A stretch of DNA of 64,000 nt from Cichorium intybus (taxonomy: Eukaryota > Streptophyta > Magnoliopsida > Asterales > Asteraceae). The notes beneath the pieces are model-generated. The model did not search any database and was not told the origin of the DNA. It was given only the letters and a program-made list of their open reading frames with translations. Location: contig CM042015.1 of the NCBI GenBank assembly GCA_023525715.1, positions 89,196,250-89,260,249 of the forward strand. The letters are read 5' to 3'. The stretch's first letter is position 1. Each line of letters opens with the position of its first letter. Positions 39,701 through 50,818 of this stretch are shown in pieces. The position numbers were made by a program, and so were the translations under genes.

Positions 39701-41099
39701 GGTTATATTGTGTAAGGTGTAAGTGTGTAACGTTTAAGGTGCTGTTTCTTTTTGACTTAAAGTCAGAGAAATGAGATTTTCCCAAGTAAGTCCTAACTTT
39801 TTACAAATTTGCCCTTGGTTATTTCTTTTTCTTTTTTGAATTTTATTTAATTAGAAGAAATGCATACCTGGAAAACGGTTCCGAATGATCCAGTTCCTAC
39901 AATGCGCTCTGCCATGTAACTAACAGTCTGCAATAAATTGTTGTAAAAAGCTTATTATTGAGATAATGTAAAATTACCAAACTACCCCTAACTTTATAAA
40001 TTATAATAATACCTGCTTTGGTTCTCCATTCTTGCCTCCGATTGTAGTTGATATGATGTGACCAGCTGCTGCCTCATTCCCATCAATAACCGGGGCAGAC
40101 ATTTCCTGAATAATTTATTTTAAGAAATTTTTTTGGATTAAATTGTTATGATATCATTTATGTAAGAAAAAAAATGCCAAAAACAGTCTTGGAATTTTGT
40201 ATCAACGGAATTAATATTGTTATTATCGCATCAACTACGTTTTCTTTTCCAGAAAAGTGTATGAAAAACATAAATGAAGCTATTAATTCAATTGTTTATA
40301 TATGGAAAAACAGTAAAATATCCCAAATGATTATCTTTCAAATTGCGATTAATGAAACAACAATATAGAAAGTATAAGAACTGAAATATAAAACCTAATA
40401 AGTAATAAGACATTCATGCAACTTTCATAAGAAATTGTGACACATGACACATTTAAACACCCCCTAGAATCTAATTCAGATAATCAGATTCATGAGAACT
40501 CAAAGCACGTTTTAGCAAAAAATATGTTTTTTAAACCAAAAAAATTAAATAAACCAGAACGGTATACCAGATCAACTCAATAAACCAGAAAATAACTCAT
40601 CCAAAAGAATTTAAAGTTCAGAAACAAATATATATCATACGATATAGCACTGATCTAGCAAGTATAAGCTAACATTAACACCAAATTAAATAGAAATTTC
40701 CATATTATAGACCTTTGAAACCCTAATTGAACCCCTGGAACAACTCAAGATAATGAATCGTGCCCTAACTCTACAAAATCCACTCAAAGATCGCAGAATC
40801 AGAAACCCTACTCTCGATTTTGTACCCTACAACACAATTCGAGCTTTCTTTCTTGATTTACTTTGAAATTTTCCAATTTACAGAAACCAAGAAATAACTT
40901 TTACGCAAGAACTCCTTGTAAGAAGTCAGAAACCCTAATTCCAATTCTTTACGCTACAACACAGTTGGAGGTTTTCTTTCTCGATTTCCTTTAAATTCCC
41001 CAAATTTTACAGAAACCGAGAAAGACGATTTACACAAGAACTCCTTGCGAGAAACTAAGAAGTTGTAAAGAAAGATGTACGTACCTGGTCACCGGGCAT
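36735..41099 (-). CDS. BIN2: GSK3/shaggy-like kinase, BIN2 class (group II)
   Basis: A cytosolic/nuclear Ser/Thr kinase; the BIN2 group represses brassinosteroid signalling by phosphorylating BZR1/BES1. Minus-strand exons are 41099-41085, 40105-40013, 39927-39868, 39659-39387, 39308-39234, 39128-39072, 37927-37787, 37683-37633, 37373-37278, 37195-37112, 37007-36906 and 36830-36735. All are whole-codon exons, giving 380 aa. Landmarks fall on Arabidopsis BIN2 numbers: Lys69 (VAIKK), HRD 163-165, DFG 184-186, Tyr200 (ISYIC) and TREE 261-264. The first coding exon is only MPGDQ, followed by [16 protein letters not shown]. The stretch [17 protein letters not shown] is less usual than in BIN2. It could be co-orthologous to several group II kinases rather than BIN2 alone. 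Confidence 0.93.
37411..37583. mobile_element. Foldback MITE in BIN2-like intron 8
   Basis: Inverted ends are AGAGTAAATTACAATTTTGG on the left and AGAGTAAATTACATTTTTGG on the complement of the right, with GGTCC / GGACC inner blocks. It is ~173 bp, without coding sequence, and lies between exons 8 and 9. Confidence 0.75.
38080..38620. mobile_element. MULE-type foldback element in BIN2-like intron 6
   Basis: A 541-bp inverted-repeat element with ends GGG(T/C)TTTTGTCATAAAAGT and a perfect 9-bp target duplication TTATCTAAA (38071-38079 and 38621-38629). Inner paired blocks include GGTAACCTGGAAACCTGT / CAGGTTTCCAGGTTACC. The centre is a CCACCACC...GGTGGTGG hairpin. It has no coding capacity and sits between exons 6 and 7. 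Confidence 0.9.
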
Positions 41100-42880
41100 T
41101 CTGTGCTCCGGCCTCCGGCGAGCGTGACGGCAAAAAGGGGGAAATTTTGTTTTCCTCTTTTGGCGAGTTAGAGAAATGGAAAAAGAAGGCCTTTTTGATT
41201 AAATTTTCAGGTCATAAAGAGACCCCATCAGCCAAACAACTACATGTGAATACAGCTCGTCTCTCTTTTGGTATGTTCTGAGGTGATGAGAGAGAAAGTG
41301 AGTAATAGTCTATTGCTTCACCCCACAAAAAGGGTGTTTTTTATATTCTTGAAATTACAATGATGCCAATCCTTTTTTACTAACCGAGATTTATGGTATT
41401 TGACAAACGCAAAAGATGGGCCTTTGGTCATTAAAAGTGTCGAGCATGGTGGCTTTTGAAACAGCCCTCAATTGGAAAAATACAAGATTTATTTTCTTTT
41501 TTCTAATAATTTTGTTTTTGGATTCATCATGTCAAAATACGAGGTCTCACTAACAAACACTTTTTTATAATTGTATAAACTTTATTCTATTCAAGAAGAG
41601 GATATAAAGTGTTGTAAGTGCGTTGTGAAATTGGTTATGTGATATTAAATAATCGGAATTTGGTAATTAGAGTAAGAGAACATATTATAAGATATTATGT
41701 TTGGATGTCTTTTTATTACATGAAGTTGTAATAAGAAGAGAATTAGTTTTCTTTTACCATTTGTCGGATCTTGGCCAAGCAAGAAATTAATTGATAAAAT
41801 GACAAAAAAAAAATTATCATTATTATATATTGTTGGGAATTTGAACTAATTATGACAACTTATTTTTTTATCAACTATAAGAATAATTTTATAGAAATAT
41901 TGTCACTTATAAATCGGTTTGTTGCAACTTTATGAAACCGATTATCCAATATTTTTATTATTTGACTCTTAACTTATCAAATAGTTACAATCAATACCAA
42001 TTTATGCAAACGTCACAAACTTTTTGATCCGATAATGAAAAAGTTATAAAGGAAATGCATACAAATGGTTATATATATTTGAAGTAGAGCGTTGTGTAAT
42101 TTATGATTGTACAACGTGTTTATTAACTACAATTTTTTTTCTGATAAGTGTATAAAACTTCACAATTTATTATTGGTTGCATCATGTGAAAAACATGGTA
42201 TGTGAAAAAGATGGCACTAAAGTCTAGAACTTTGGTATTTGTTTTTCTTAATTCATATGGTCTTGTATTCTCTAGACATTTAAACATTCGTTTGTTAAAC
42301 TTCCAACACGATTTTTTTTTGGTTTCTTGATCTTCGTTATTCTTATAATGAATGTTGCACGTCTCCAATGGATTTCTACGCATATTTTACGTGTTCATTA
42401 CTTATCTTTTGCTTAATTCTTATTATATCTTATCATTATCATTTTGGAGATAAAGACTCTATAATCAGTTCCTAAATAGTGGTATTCTCTCAAGTATAGG
42501 CATTGATATTAGTTGTTTTTCATATTGTCGCATCCAAAAACTATCAAGATTTTATGAGTGTAAACTTTCATCATGCTTGCTAAGTAGCATGTCTTCGGAA
42601 AAATATCAAAATTTACTTAACGGATGGGACTTCTATTATGATATATTTTGTAGAAATTGTTTGCATTGAAACGATGAATCATCCGTTTATGTTTGCATGG
42701 TTAAAAATCCTCAAGTTTTTTACTTTACATAGAACCCATGATACATAAGACAATTAAATTCCTAGAACCTTGTGTTAATATAACTATAACCTTAAGTAGT
42801 TCATTGGTGAACGCGAAGTATATCAACCAACATCATCAATTTGTCAACACAATTGGTTTCATATAAACTTATAAGGGGAA
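41100..42880. other. BIN2-like 5' flank and gene-free A/T-rich DNA
   Basis: The first 200 bp are GC-richer and probably hold the 5' UTR and promoter. The rest is A/T-rich without a supported gene. Confidence 0.4.
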
Positions 42881-42986
42881 ATCATTCTGCAGAATAAATA
42901 CTTTAAGAATATTACAAACTCAAAGCATCACCAATCTTCACTTTCAACCAAGTCACTCCAAATCACTATCAGACCAACTTATAAGG

Positions 42987-42988
<2 letters not shown>

Positions 42989-43017
<29 letters not shown>

Positions 43018-43140
43018 GAACGGCAAATCTATCCTACTCCTACTCCTAAACTACTCATTGTTATGTTAGTGTCAGAGTTTGAACCCATGACCTCCTTGTT
43101 AGTAATCACCTTGTTAGCCAAGTGGGCTAGCCCCAACTTG
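42989..43140 (-). mobile_element. tRNA-derived SINE
   Basis: Read on the minus strand, it has an A-box-like segment TAGCCCACTTGGCTAA (about 43115-43130), a B-box GGTTCAAACTCTG (43085-43073) about 45 nt downstream, a short body, and a ~29-nt poly(A) tail (poly-T at 42989-43017). This order is that of plant SINEs. It splits sequence related to the F-box family flanks. Confidence 0.75.
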
Positions 43141-43159
43141 TTGACCAATCATAAGTAAC

Positions 43160-43472
43160 ATCATAAAAGCTTCCACTCAATAATATTGGGAGCATTGATT
43201 TTGATAATATCGCCAACTTCATCATATTTAACCTTTGCATTCCGGTATCCAATTAACACCAAGTTCTTAACGCTTTTTGAAGTAATATTGAGGAGACTAA
43301 AGCCATAGCAACTATCCAATATCAAAGTTTCCAATACATGACTACCAGATAATATGTTCTACAATCCAATCTTCATCTAAAATTCACATAGGCAATGAGC
43401 ATACTCCTAAGATTTTTCCAGCTAATCACCCTAATTGGATTAAGCACGCAACCTAACATTCTCAAATCAGTG
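43160..43472 (-). pseudogene. F-box/LRR gene fragment
   Basis: The minus-strand translation in shifting frames gives VISWKNLRS, then pieces matching the intact F-box/LRR protein at 49615-50818 (DEDLIENILSGSPLLETL, ITSKSIKN, INAPNI). Stops and frameshifts break it. Only the middle LRR part remains; the F-box is missing. The 42890-42980 segment beyond the SINE resembles the 3' flanks of the other F-box copies. Confidence 0.75.
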
Positions 43473-43700
43473 ACACTTCGTTTTTATTTCTTTTTTTTAT
43501 AATTTATTTAACACATTTTAATTCATTTTTAGTATAATTCTCATGCATATTTTCTATTTTTATTATTTACTTAATCCAAGGAAACTAGATGGTTCGACCA
43601 AAAGCAATTATTACTTTAACTAAAGAGTTATGAAGGACTTAACAATTTCAAGTCTAATTGACTAATCTGGTATATTTTACACATTCATAGAAGTGCATCT

Positions 43701-44037
43701 ATGTTTCTGCTTTACGAATATGATATTTTTGGGCATTTCTAATAATATCAAGTCTTATTCCTATTTTGGTATTTTTCATTTCGGGATTTTTAGCTCCGAT
43801 TAGCAAAGGACCGAAGAAACTTTCTAGTTATGAATCGGGTATAGAATCAATAGGCGACGCTTGGTTACAATTTAGTTTCTGGCTTCTACTATTATATGTT
43901 TGCTCTAGCTTTTGTTGTTTTTGATGTTGAAACAGTTTTTCTTTATCCATGGGCAATGAGTTTCGATGTATTAGGTGTATTTGTATTTGTAGAAGCTTTA
44001 ATTTTTGTGCTTATCTTAATTGTTGGTTTAGTTTATA
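43701..44037 (+). pseudogene. ndhC: Plastid ndhC fragment in nuclear DNA (NUPT)
   Basis: NdhC is a membrane subunit of the plastid NAD(P)H dehydrogenase complex. The copy starts [10 protein letters not shown] at the native ATG and runs over about 110 codons, with blocks [39 protein letters not shown] and [15 protein letters not shown]. One T is missing from the T-run after DIF, which throws the frame into stops. The usual FRIRYY segment is replaced by unrelated codons, which shifts the frame again. The last ~12 codons are lost where a gypsy LTR begins. Nuclear, non-functional plastid insertion. Confidence 0.93.
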
Positions 44038-44045
44038 GTCTTTTG

Positions 44046-45417
44046 TGTTAAATTGCATATATTTTAGAAGACTAGCGCGGGAGGAGATTTCTCGGGAGGC
44101 AGAGCGAGAAGATTTATGTGGATGCTTGGAAGGTTTGTAGATCATTGGGCTATGGAATTGGATTAAGGCAATGGATTATGAAGATGTTATTGGATAAAAT
44201 GAAGATCTATGACCCAAAAGGTGGTCAATGAGAGTCAAAGTCGGGTTTGAACAAAGAAGGAAGGAGACAATAGGACTCTTGGTGAAAGAGACACAGATCA
44301 TGCCCGTTTTGGGCTTTCTGCGAATCCACGTTCCCCGTGTGGATTTTACATGCACTTTGTGTTGCCCACGCAAACGGGCAGAAGGGTGTTTTTGTCCTTT
44401 CATGTGAGGCACTACTATTTGGGGGATTGGAAAAGGGGTTTTCAGACGATTCTTCAACACGCACGACCAGTAGCAAGCTAGGGCTTGAGAGAAACCTTCT
44501 TGGAGCATTTTCTTCATCACTTCTTCACTTGGATTTGTGACTCTTTGATACTTGAATGTTTGGTACAATTTTATTTCTCTTATTTGTTGTTCTAGCCATG
44601 CTTGGATTGGTTTTTATCTTCAATATTGGGTGTTAATCCATGACAACTAGATATTTTTGAATGGTTTATGAGTTTAGTGTTCATCCATGAATAAAAACCG
44701 TCGTCTGAAGTTCTATGATTGTTCTAGTGTTTCTATACATGGTTCAAATGTTTGAATGATTGTTGTTATTTACCTCTTAGATTATGCAATTGATCTTGGA
44801 AGTAATTTGGTAACAATTGATTTTTATGGATGCTTTTTATTTCATACTAAATCACAAGGTTTTATTATCTAAAAAATTAAAGTGTAGGCTTTTGTAACTT
44901 TTGTTTAGATTTGGTGACCCTTGGAGCTTATTGCTAGTCAAATTACTTGAACCAAATGCTTATTTGACTCATGATTTTGATTAAGACATATATTAAGAGA
45001 TTTTCTAATGTCTATATGAATTAAGAGGGTCTAGATGACTCACGCTTTTGAGTTGTTTTAGCCAATGTGGTTTGAACCTAAACATTGCACCATAAACTAT
45101 AATGATAAATAAACTAGTTGTGTTTTAGATTATAATCTCAATATTGATCTTTCATCCATTGTTGAATTTCACTTCATAAGTTTGTTTATTCTTCTTGATT
45201 CATTTCGCCAAATTTTGATTATATTACTTGTTACATTTCAAACTCAATACGCAAAACCCCCACTTTTCTTTTACTTTGTCTAAAATGATATACTTTTATG
45301 AATTGATCACACAGTTTTACAAATTAAACCAATCTTTGTGGATTCTACCACTTTACCGTTATACGCTATCTTGTGTTATAGAAATAAGGTTTAATTTTGT
45401 TGGCCTTGACAACCACC
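44046..45417 (+). mobile_element. Ty3/gypsy 5' LTR (truncated element)
   Basis: The block starts TGTTAAATTGCATATATTTT and ends shortly before TGGCACCGTTGTCAGGGA (45424-45441), a decayed form of the primer-binding site TGGCGCCGTTGCCGGGGA typical of many plant gypsy elements. A gag remnant follows. The 3' part of the element and the partner LTR are not recognisable in the window. Exact LTR ends are estimates. Confidence 0.65.
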
Positions 45418-45761
45418 AAATTTTGGCACCGTTGTCAGGGATTGGTATTCTTAATCAATTTTTTTTCTATGCCCAGATCCCTTCATACTAGTATCTTGGA
45501 GTTCAATCCCGAAATCGAAAAAGAAACAAGACACTTGAGAAAAGAAAACGAGGATTCAAAAAGGTCAAACTTTCGGTACCACCGTGGTGTTTGAAAACCA
45601 ATATGATTCTTCGAGTGTGACAGACATTGAAACCGAATCGAACCCCGATACCCGACAAGAAATTCCCAAAACACCTCCCCTTATTCCCAAACCTATTCCT
45701 AACACAACCGATACATATCTCATAAACCTTGAACAACCCATCCCTATAAACCCAATTCAAA

Positions 45762-46265
45762 TGGAAGGAAACCACAATCCTGAAAGAACCTTGAGGCAAA
45801 TAATGGAAACGAATATCACTAAACTCTTATTGACATCTAATATCCCGCTATTGAACCCGGAATGGAGTTGAAATCCGGTTTAGTCCATCATCTTCCTACC
45901 TATCATGGGTTGGAAAACGAATATCCTCACAAGCACTTGAAGATGTTTCACATTATTTGCTCGAGTATAAAGCTGCAAGGAGTTACGGATGATCAAATAA
46001 AGTTAATGATATTCCACTTTTCTTTAGTTGATAGAGCAAAAGATTGGTTGTTTTACCTTCCACCGGGATCGGTAAACACATGACCCCAAATGGCGATAGC
46101 ATTTTAAGACAAGTTTTATCCCACTACAAGAGCATCACACTTCGTAAGGATATTTGCGGAATCCGCCAAGGCCAAAACAAAACTCTTCATGATTATTGGG
46201 AAAGATTTAATAGTCCGTATGAAAAGGAGAATTATTTTGGTATCATATATTATCCTTCCATATAA
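45762..46265 (+). pseudogene. Decayed Ty3/gypsy gag
   Basis: Retrotransposon capsid region. Pieces: ERTLRQIMETN; ELKSGLVHHLPTYHGLENE; HLKMFHIICSSIKLQGVTDD; RAKDWLFYLPPGSVNT; and in another frame LRKDICGIRQGQNKTLHDYW. These form the Retrotrans_gag pattern in order. Defects are a frameshift near 45860, TGA in place of an expected Trp at 46081, a TAA soon after, and another frameshift. Similarity fades by about 46265, with no pol. Confidence 0.8.
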
Positions 46266-46269
46266 TTTT

Positions 46270-47190
46270 CAACCAAAGAATACCAATTTTTATATTATTT
46301 TAATTAACTTTTCTATCTATCATAAATATTGTTTGACGGTTTTTAAGCAAATTAAAGTCAACCTACTGGTAAGACATTTCGCCATAGGAAATGGGAGGTT
46401 AGGATTTCGATTCCTGATTCCATCTTCTTTCATTCTCTACCTATTTATTTTGTTTATTTTTACGATTAAGGCCTAGACTTTTTTTGCAGTTTTAAATCCA
46501 CCTGTCAAACTTTCTTTTCTTGAAATTTTAACCAATATTTTCTTTTTCTTTTTTAAGTTTGATTGAAACTTTTTTTACAATTTGTTTTCAACCTTTTGTT
46601 TTTAGTTTTTGATAAATTATTCTTTACAACTTCTATATTATTTTAATAATTTCAATTATCCTTCATAAATATTGATTGACGGGTTTTTGCAAAATTAAAA
46701 TCAGCGGTAAGGCAGAGGTCATGGGTTCGATTATCTCCCCTTTCCTTTACATCTCTATTTATTTGTTTTTTTTGATAACCGATGACCCCACTCGACCCAT
46801 CCTTTGGATGACCCTGATGAAGCAACCTCGGGGCCCACGCACACCTGGCAGCAGGGTGGTCCGGGTCAATCACCTACGGGGGTAGAGAGGTGGCCAGTGA
46901 CTATCCCCTGATTGAAACCTAACACTCCCTATGGGGAAAGGGAGGGAGTGAGATTAGAACTTGGAACCTCTTTATGGAGGAAGAGAAATAGTCCAAAGCC
47001 TTATCCACTAGGCCATCAGGGTGATGGTTTTGTTTTTACGATCAAGGCCTATACATTTTTACAGTTTCATCCACCTCTCAAACTTTCTCTCTTGAAAATT
47101 TAACCTATATCTTGTTTTTATTTTTCAAGTTTGATCCAAACTTTTTTTACATTTTTTTTAGTTTTTGAAAAATATTTTTTTACAACTTTT
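46270..47190. repeat. Tandem duplication, second copy split by a SINE
   Basis: Copy A (about 46290-46630) and copy B (about 46645-47190) share TCATAAATATT(G)TTGACGG, a GGGTTCGAT/ATTTCGAT phrase, TTTTTACGAT(T/C)AAGGCCTA, CCACCT(G/C)TCAAACTTTC and TTTTTAGTTTTTGA in order. In copy B a SINE interrupts the region between CTCTATTTATTTG and TTTTGTTTTTACGATC. Confidence 0.7.
46766..47027 (-). mobile_element. tRNA-derived SINE, ~262 bp
   Basis: On the minus strand it has A box TGGCCTAGTGGATAAGG (47015-46999) and B-box-like GGTTCCAAGTTCTAATC (46968-46952). A GC-rich body follows, then CATCGGTTATC and an A-run tail (T-run 46766-46773). The uninterrupted copy of the target about 340 bp upstream shows where it entered. 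Confidence 0.75.
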
Positions 47191-47202
47191 AAGTTAAAAG
47201 TA

Positions 47203-47400
47203 ACATGTTCATATTTAGGTAATAATGTTTTTTTTTGTTCACATTTACCCATTTTACTTGTTATACCTGTTAAAAAAAAAGTAATATGACGGAGAAAACT
47301 TCACCAGCCGGTCATATTACCCTTTTTTGAACATGTATAACAAGTTAAATAAGTAAATGTGAACAAAAAAAACATTATTACCTAAATATAAACATTTTAA
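47203..47400. mobile_element. Small foldback MITE
   Basis: The arms match as ATATTTAGGTAATAATG...TTTGTTCACATTTAC...TTAACTTGTTATAC-like blocks around a loop near 47290-47300 (GTAATATGAC / GTCATATTAC). ~200 bp, non-coding. Confidence 0.7.
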
Positions 47401-47574
47401 AAAGTAAACTACCCTCTCAAATCATTAACATATAACTATATCTCCATGTATCTATATCCATGCAAATATATCCATGAAAGAATGGTTGACGGCATATGGT
47501 TTTTCAAAGGTTTGTTTTTGAAACAATGGTTGACGGCATGTGCTCCTTTAATTTTCTTTTCAAATTTCTAGGCG

Positions 47575-47694
<120 letters not shown>

Positions 47695-47751
47695 CTCTTT
47701 TAACGGATATTGTAAAATATTGATATTTATACTTCTATTTTGTTAAAATTT

Positions 47752-48088
<337 letters not shown>

Positions 48089-48096
48089 TAAATTTT

Positions 48097-49614
48097 ATTA
48101 TAATGTCATTAAAATAATATTGAATGGATAGATAATTATTGTAATCTATAAAATTGTCTATCTAAAAAATATAATACACATTTCTTAAAATCTAATTAAT
48201 TACATAAGTTTTTTAACAATCGACATAAGTTACAAAATAAATTTATATTAAGATTATATTCTTATATGGAAAATAGAATACGGTTAAAAAATAAAATACT
48301 ATTAATAATATTATTAATTTGATTATAAAATTATATGATTTCGAAGAGTTTTTCGTTTTTACAATTTTTTTTTATGTTTTATTATGTATTTGATATATGG
48401 TGATTTTCAAACGAATGCATGGTCTCCATTGCAACGCGCGTGATGCAAACCATATTATACGATAAACACATATTATAATCATATCATTCAATGACTTTTA
48501 CTCATGACTAGTGTGTGAATAAAAATAAATATATTTTTCAAAATATTAATACAAAAATCTAAAATAAATTACACCCTATGGTGAAAATCCGAAATAAATA
48601 TATTCTTATCTGATAAATGTATAATACTATTTAATTTACTTTTTGATATATTTGACATATTTATAAAAAAAATATATGAATATGTTTTTATTAAACTGAT
48701 TATGGAAAAAATATTTCTCAATTAGCTTTCAGTCACTTATTTTTTTATATTTTAAAAAAATTGCTTCCATTATAAAGTTTTGTCTTTCAATTTATTCCTC
48801 TAGTAAAGTTTGATATTTCTTTTTTTTCCTTGAAAAAACTTTGAAATCCTAAATATCACCGCCGTGGAACATACCTTTGAACAGTTGAGAAAGAAAGAAA
48901 GAAAAAAGAGGGATGAGCGGCATAAGATCATCGGTGCTGGTTGGATTTTTACAATACCAGAAGTGGGGACGGGGTGGTGTAGGTGTTGGTACCGACCTTG
49001 CCAGCTCCTGTGTCGCGGCCTTCTCGAGCCCACTCCCACCACCCTAACTCCTCCCCGAATTCACGATATGCAATCTCAAATAACTCAATGATTACATAAG
49101 TCTATGTATTTTGGTGTTAGAATGCGACAAATAAGAACAAGGGCAATCAAAAGGAGATTTAGCAAAAGCACAAGATCATTGGTCTCAAGAATATGAAAAA
49201 GAAGAAAATGTTCAAAACTACTCCAAAAGGAGGAAAAAATGTAAAAAGTACTCCAAAATATACATAAATTTGTTCATCATAAGCTTGATCCTTCAAAAAC
49301 CCATGCCAAGGTTGGTTACATGCGATTGCTTTCATGTACTTTTTATAATTGCTTTTATGTATTTTTTATAATTGCTTGATCAATTGAGATTAACAACTAA
49401 TTAACAGCATTAGCTAGACAGAAAAAGATAGAGAAAAAACTGATGAAACAGCCAATCAATCAATATTTTTAAATAAGAAATTGAGAACCTAATGGAACCA
49501 AGTAAACCTTCCAAAAATTAACAGAAAAAGAGATGAAAATATTTCACGATAACAAAAATGCCAAAACAGGAACTCAAAGCTTCACCAACTGAATTATTCT
49601 GAATCACCATCACG
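48097..49614. other. Gene-free A/T-rich region
   Basis: No supported exon. About 49430-49600 is the 3' flank of the F-box gene and is similar to 52290-52460, showing segmental duplication. Confidence 0.4.
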
Positions 49615-50818
49615 CTAATCACGAATATTAACAGGAAACTTCATATTTGATGGAAACACAAAACCTTTAGCTTCCAAGCGAGACATAACCTACCAAACAC
49701 CACAATACAAAGTGATCACTATGATTTGAAGCACAGTCATAATCATTAATCATTTTTATCTAATAACTTTATCAAAGGATAAACAATGTTTTTTACATAG
49801 ATATAAATTGTCAAAGGAAAATATATTTTACCTTAGAACAAGAACCCCCAATATTAAGATCCTTGACATGGCAAAGATTCAGTATTAATCCTTTAAGCAA
49901 CTCTTCTTCTACTTCTATATCCCAATGACCCAACTTTATATAATCTAAGTTAGCTTCGACTAAAAAAGACACATTTACCAACAAAACATTCCACAAATCC
50001 AAATCTTCTACAATTGTTAGTGATGATATATTAGGAGCATTGATTTCAATAATCTTGTCATCAAGTAGACCATAAGGATCCATGTATCCAGAGAACACAA
50101 AGTTCTTAATGCTCTTTGAAGTAATATCAAGCCGACTATAACCATAGCAATAACTCAACTCCAAAGTTTCCAATAAAGGACTACCAGATAATATGTTTTC
50201 AATCAAATCTTCATCTAATTTTCCATTGGAAATACACAAACTCCTAAGATTTTTCCAACTAATCACCCCACTTGGATTCAATTTGCAGCTTTCTAATGTA
50301 AGATTAGTAAGACATGAACTGCTGAAAAGAATTTGATCCAACAGAACCTCAACTAGAGAAGTTTCCATATTCCAGAATTCCAAATCGAGCACTTCAACCT
50401 CACGACTTATAGCATAACGAATCCAATTGTTGACTTGTGATTCAAATTGAATATCATAACTGCTACACAGTTTGAATTTCTTGAGCTTCAATTGGCTACA
50501 TTGAGTTAGGGTTTTATCGACGGATGAAACGAAGTCGGGCCTTGAGTCAGGGTTTGGGTGACTATAAGTAAAGGGATCATAGTCTCTAAGTGCAAAACTG
50601 AGCGTAGGAACTGAAGTCCAAACATGTTTCCATCGCTTGGAGAGTGTACCTGTTCTAATGGCGTCTTTTGTGGAGGGTAAACGAGAGAGGATTTCAATAA
50701 GCAAGCAATCTGGCAATGCACTGATTCGATCTTCTCCCCCCTCCTCCACGATTTCTTCAAGCTTTAGTTGTTTTGGGGCAATTTTAGGTCGATATTGTCT
50801 TTCTTCCACCGTTTCCAT
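49615..50818 (-). CDS. F-box/LRR protein, intact, 353 aa
   Basis: Likely substrate adaptor of an SCF ubiquitin ligase. Minus-strand exons 50818-49832 (329 codons) and 49689-49615 (24 codons plus TAG), GT-AG. It starts METVEERQYRP. The F-box follows at about residues 30-72 (DRISALPDCLLIEILSRLPS, TGTLSKRWKHVWTSV). Then come plant F-box/LRR phrases: NWIRYAISREVEVLDLEF, SGVISWKNLRSL, ENILSGSPLLETLELSYC, LDITSKSIKNFVFSGY and IEINAPNISSL. The second exon adds VMSRLEAKGFVFPSN...NIRD. No full FBD domain. A broken paralogue lies 3.5-8 kb to the right. Its target is unknown. Confidence 0.9.

Noticed and set aside
44176..44568. 130-aa minus-strand frame
   Set aside because: Lies inside the gypsy LTR; no recognised domain.
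48800..49091. Overlapping 75-80 aa frames near 48.9 kb
   Set aside because: No domain, no splice continuation, and both strands are equally open.
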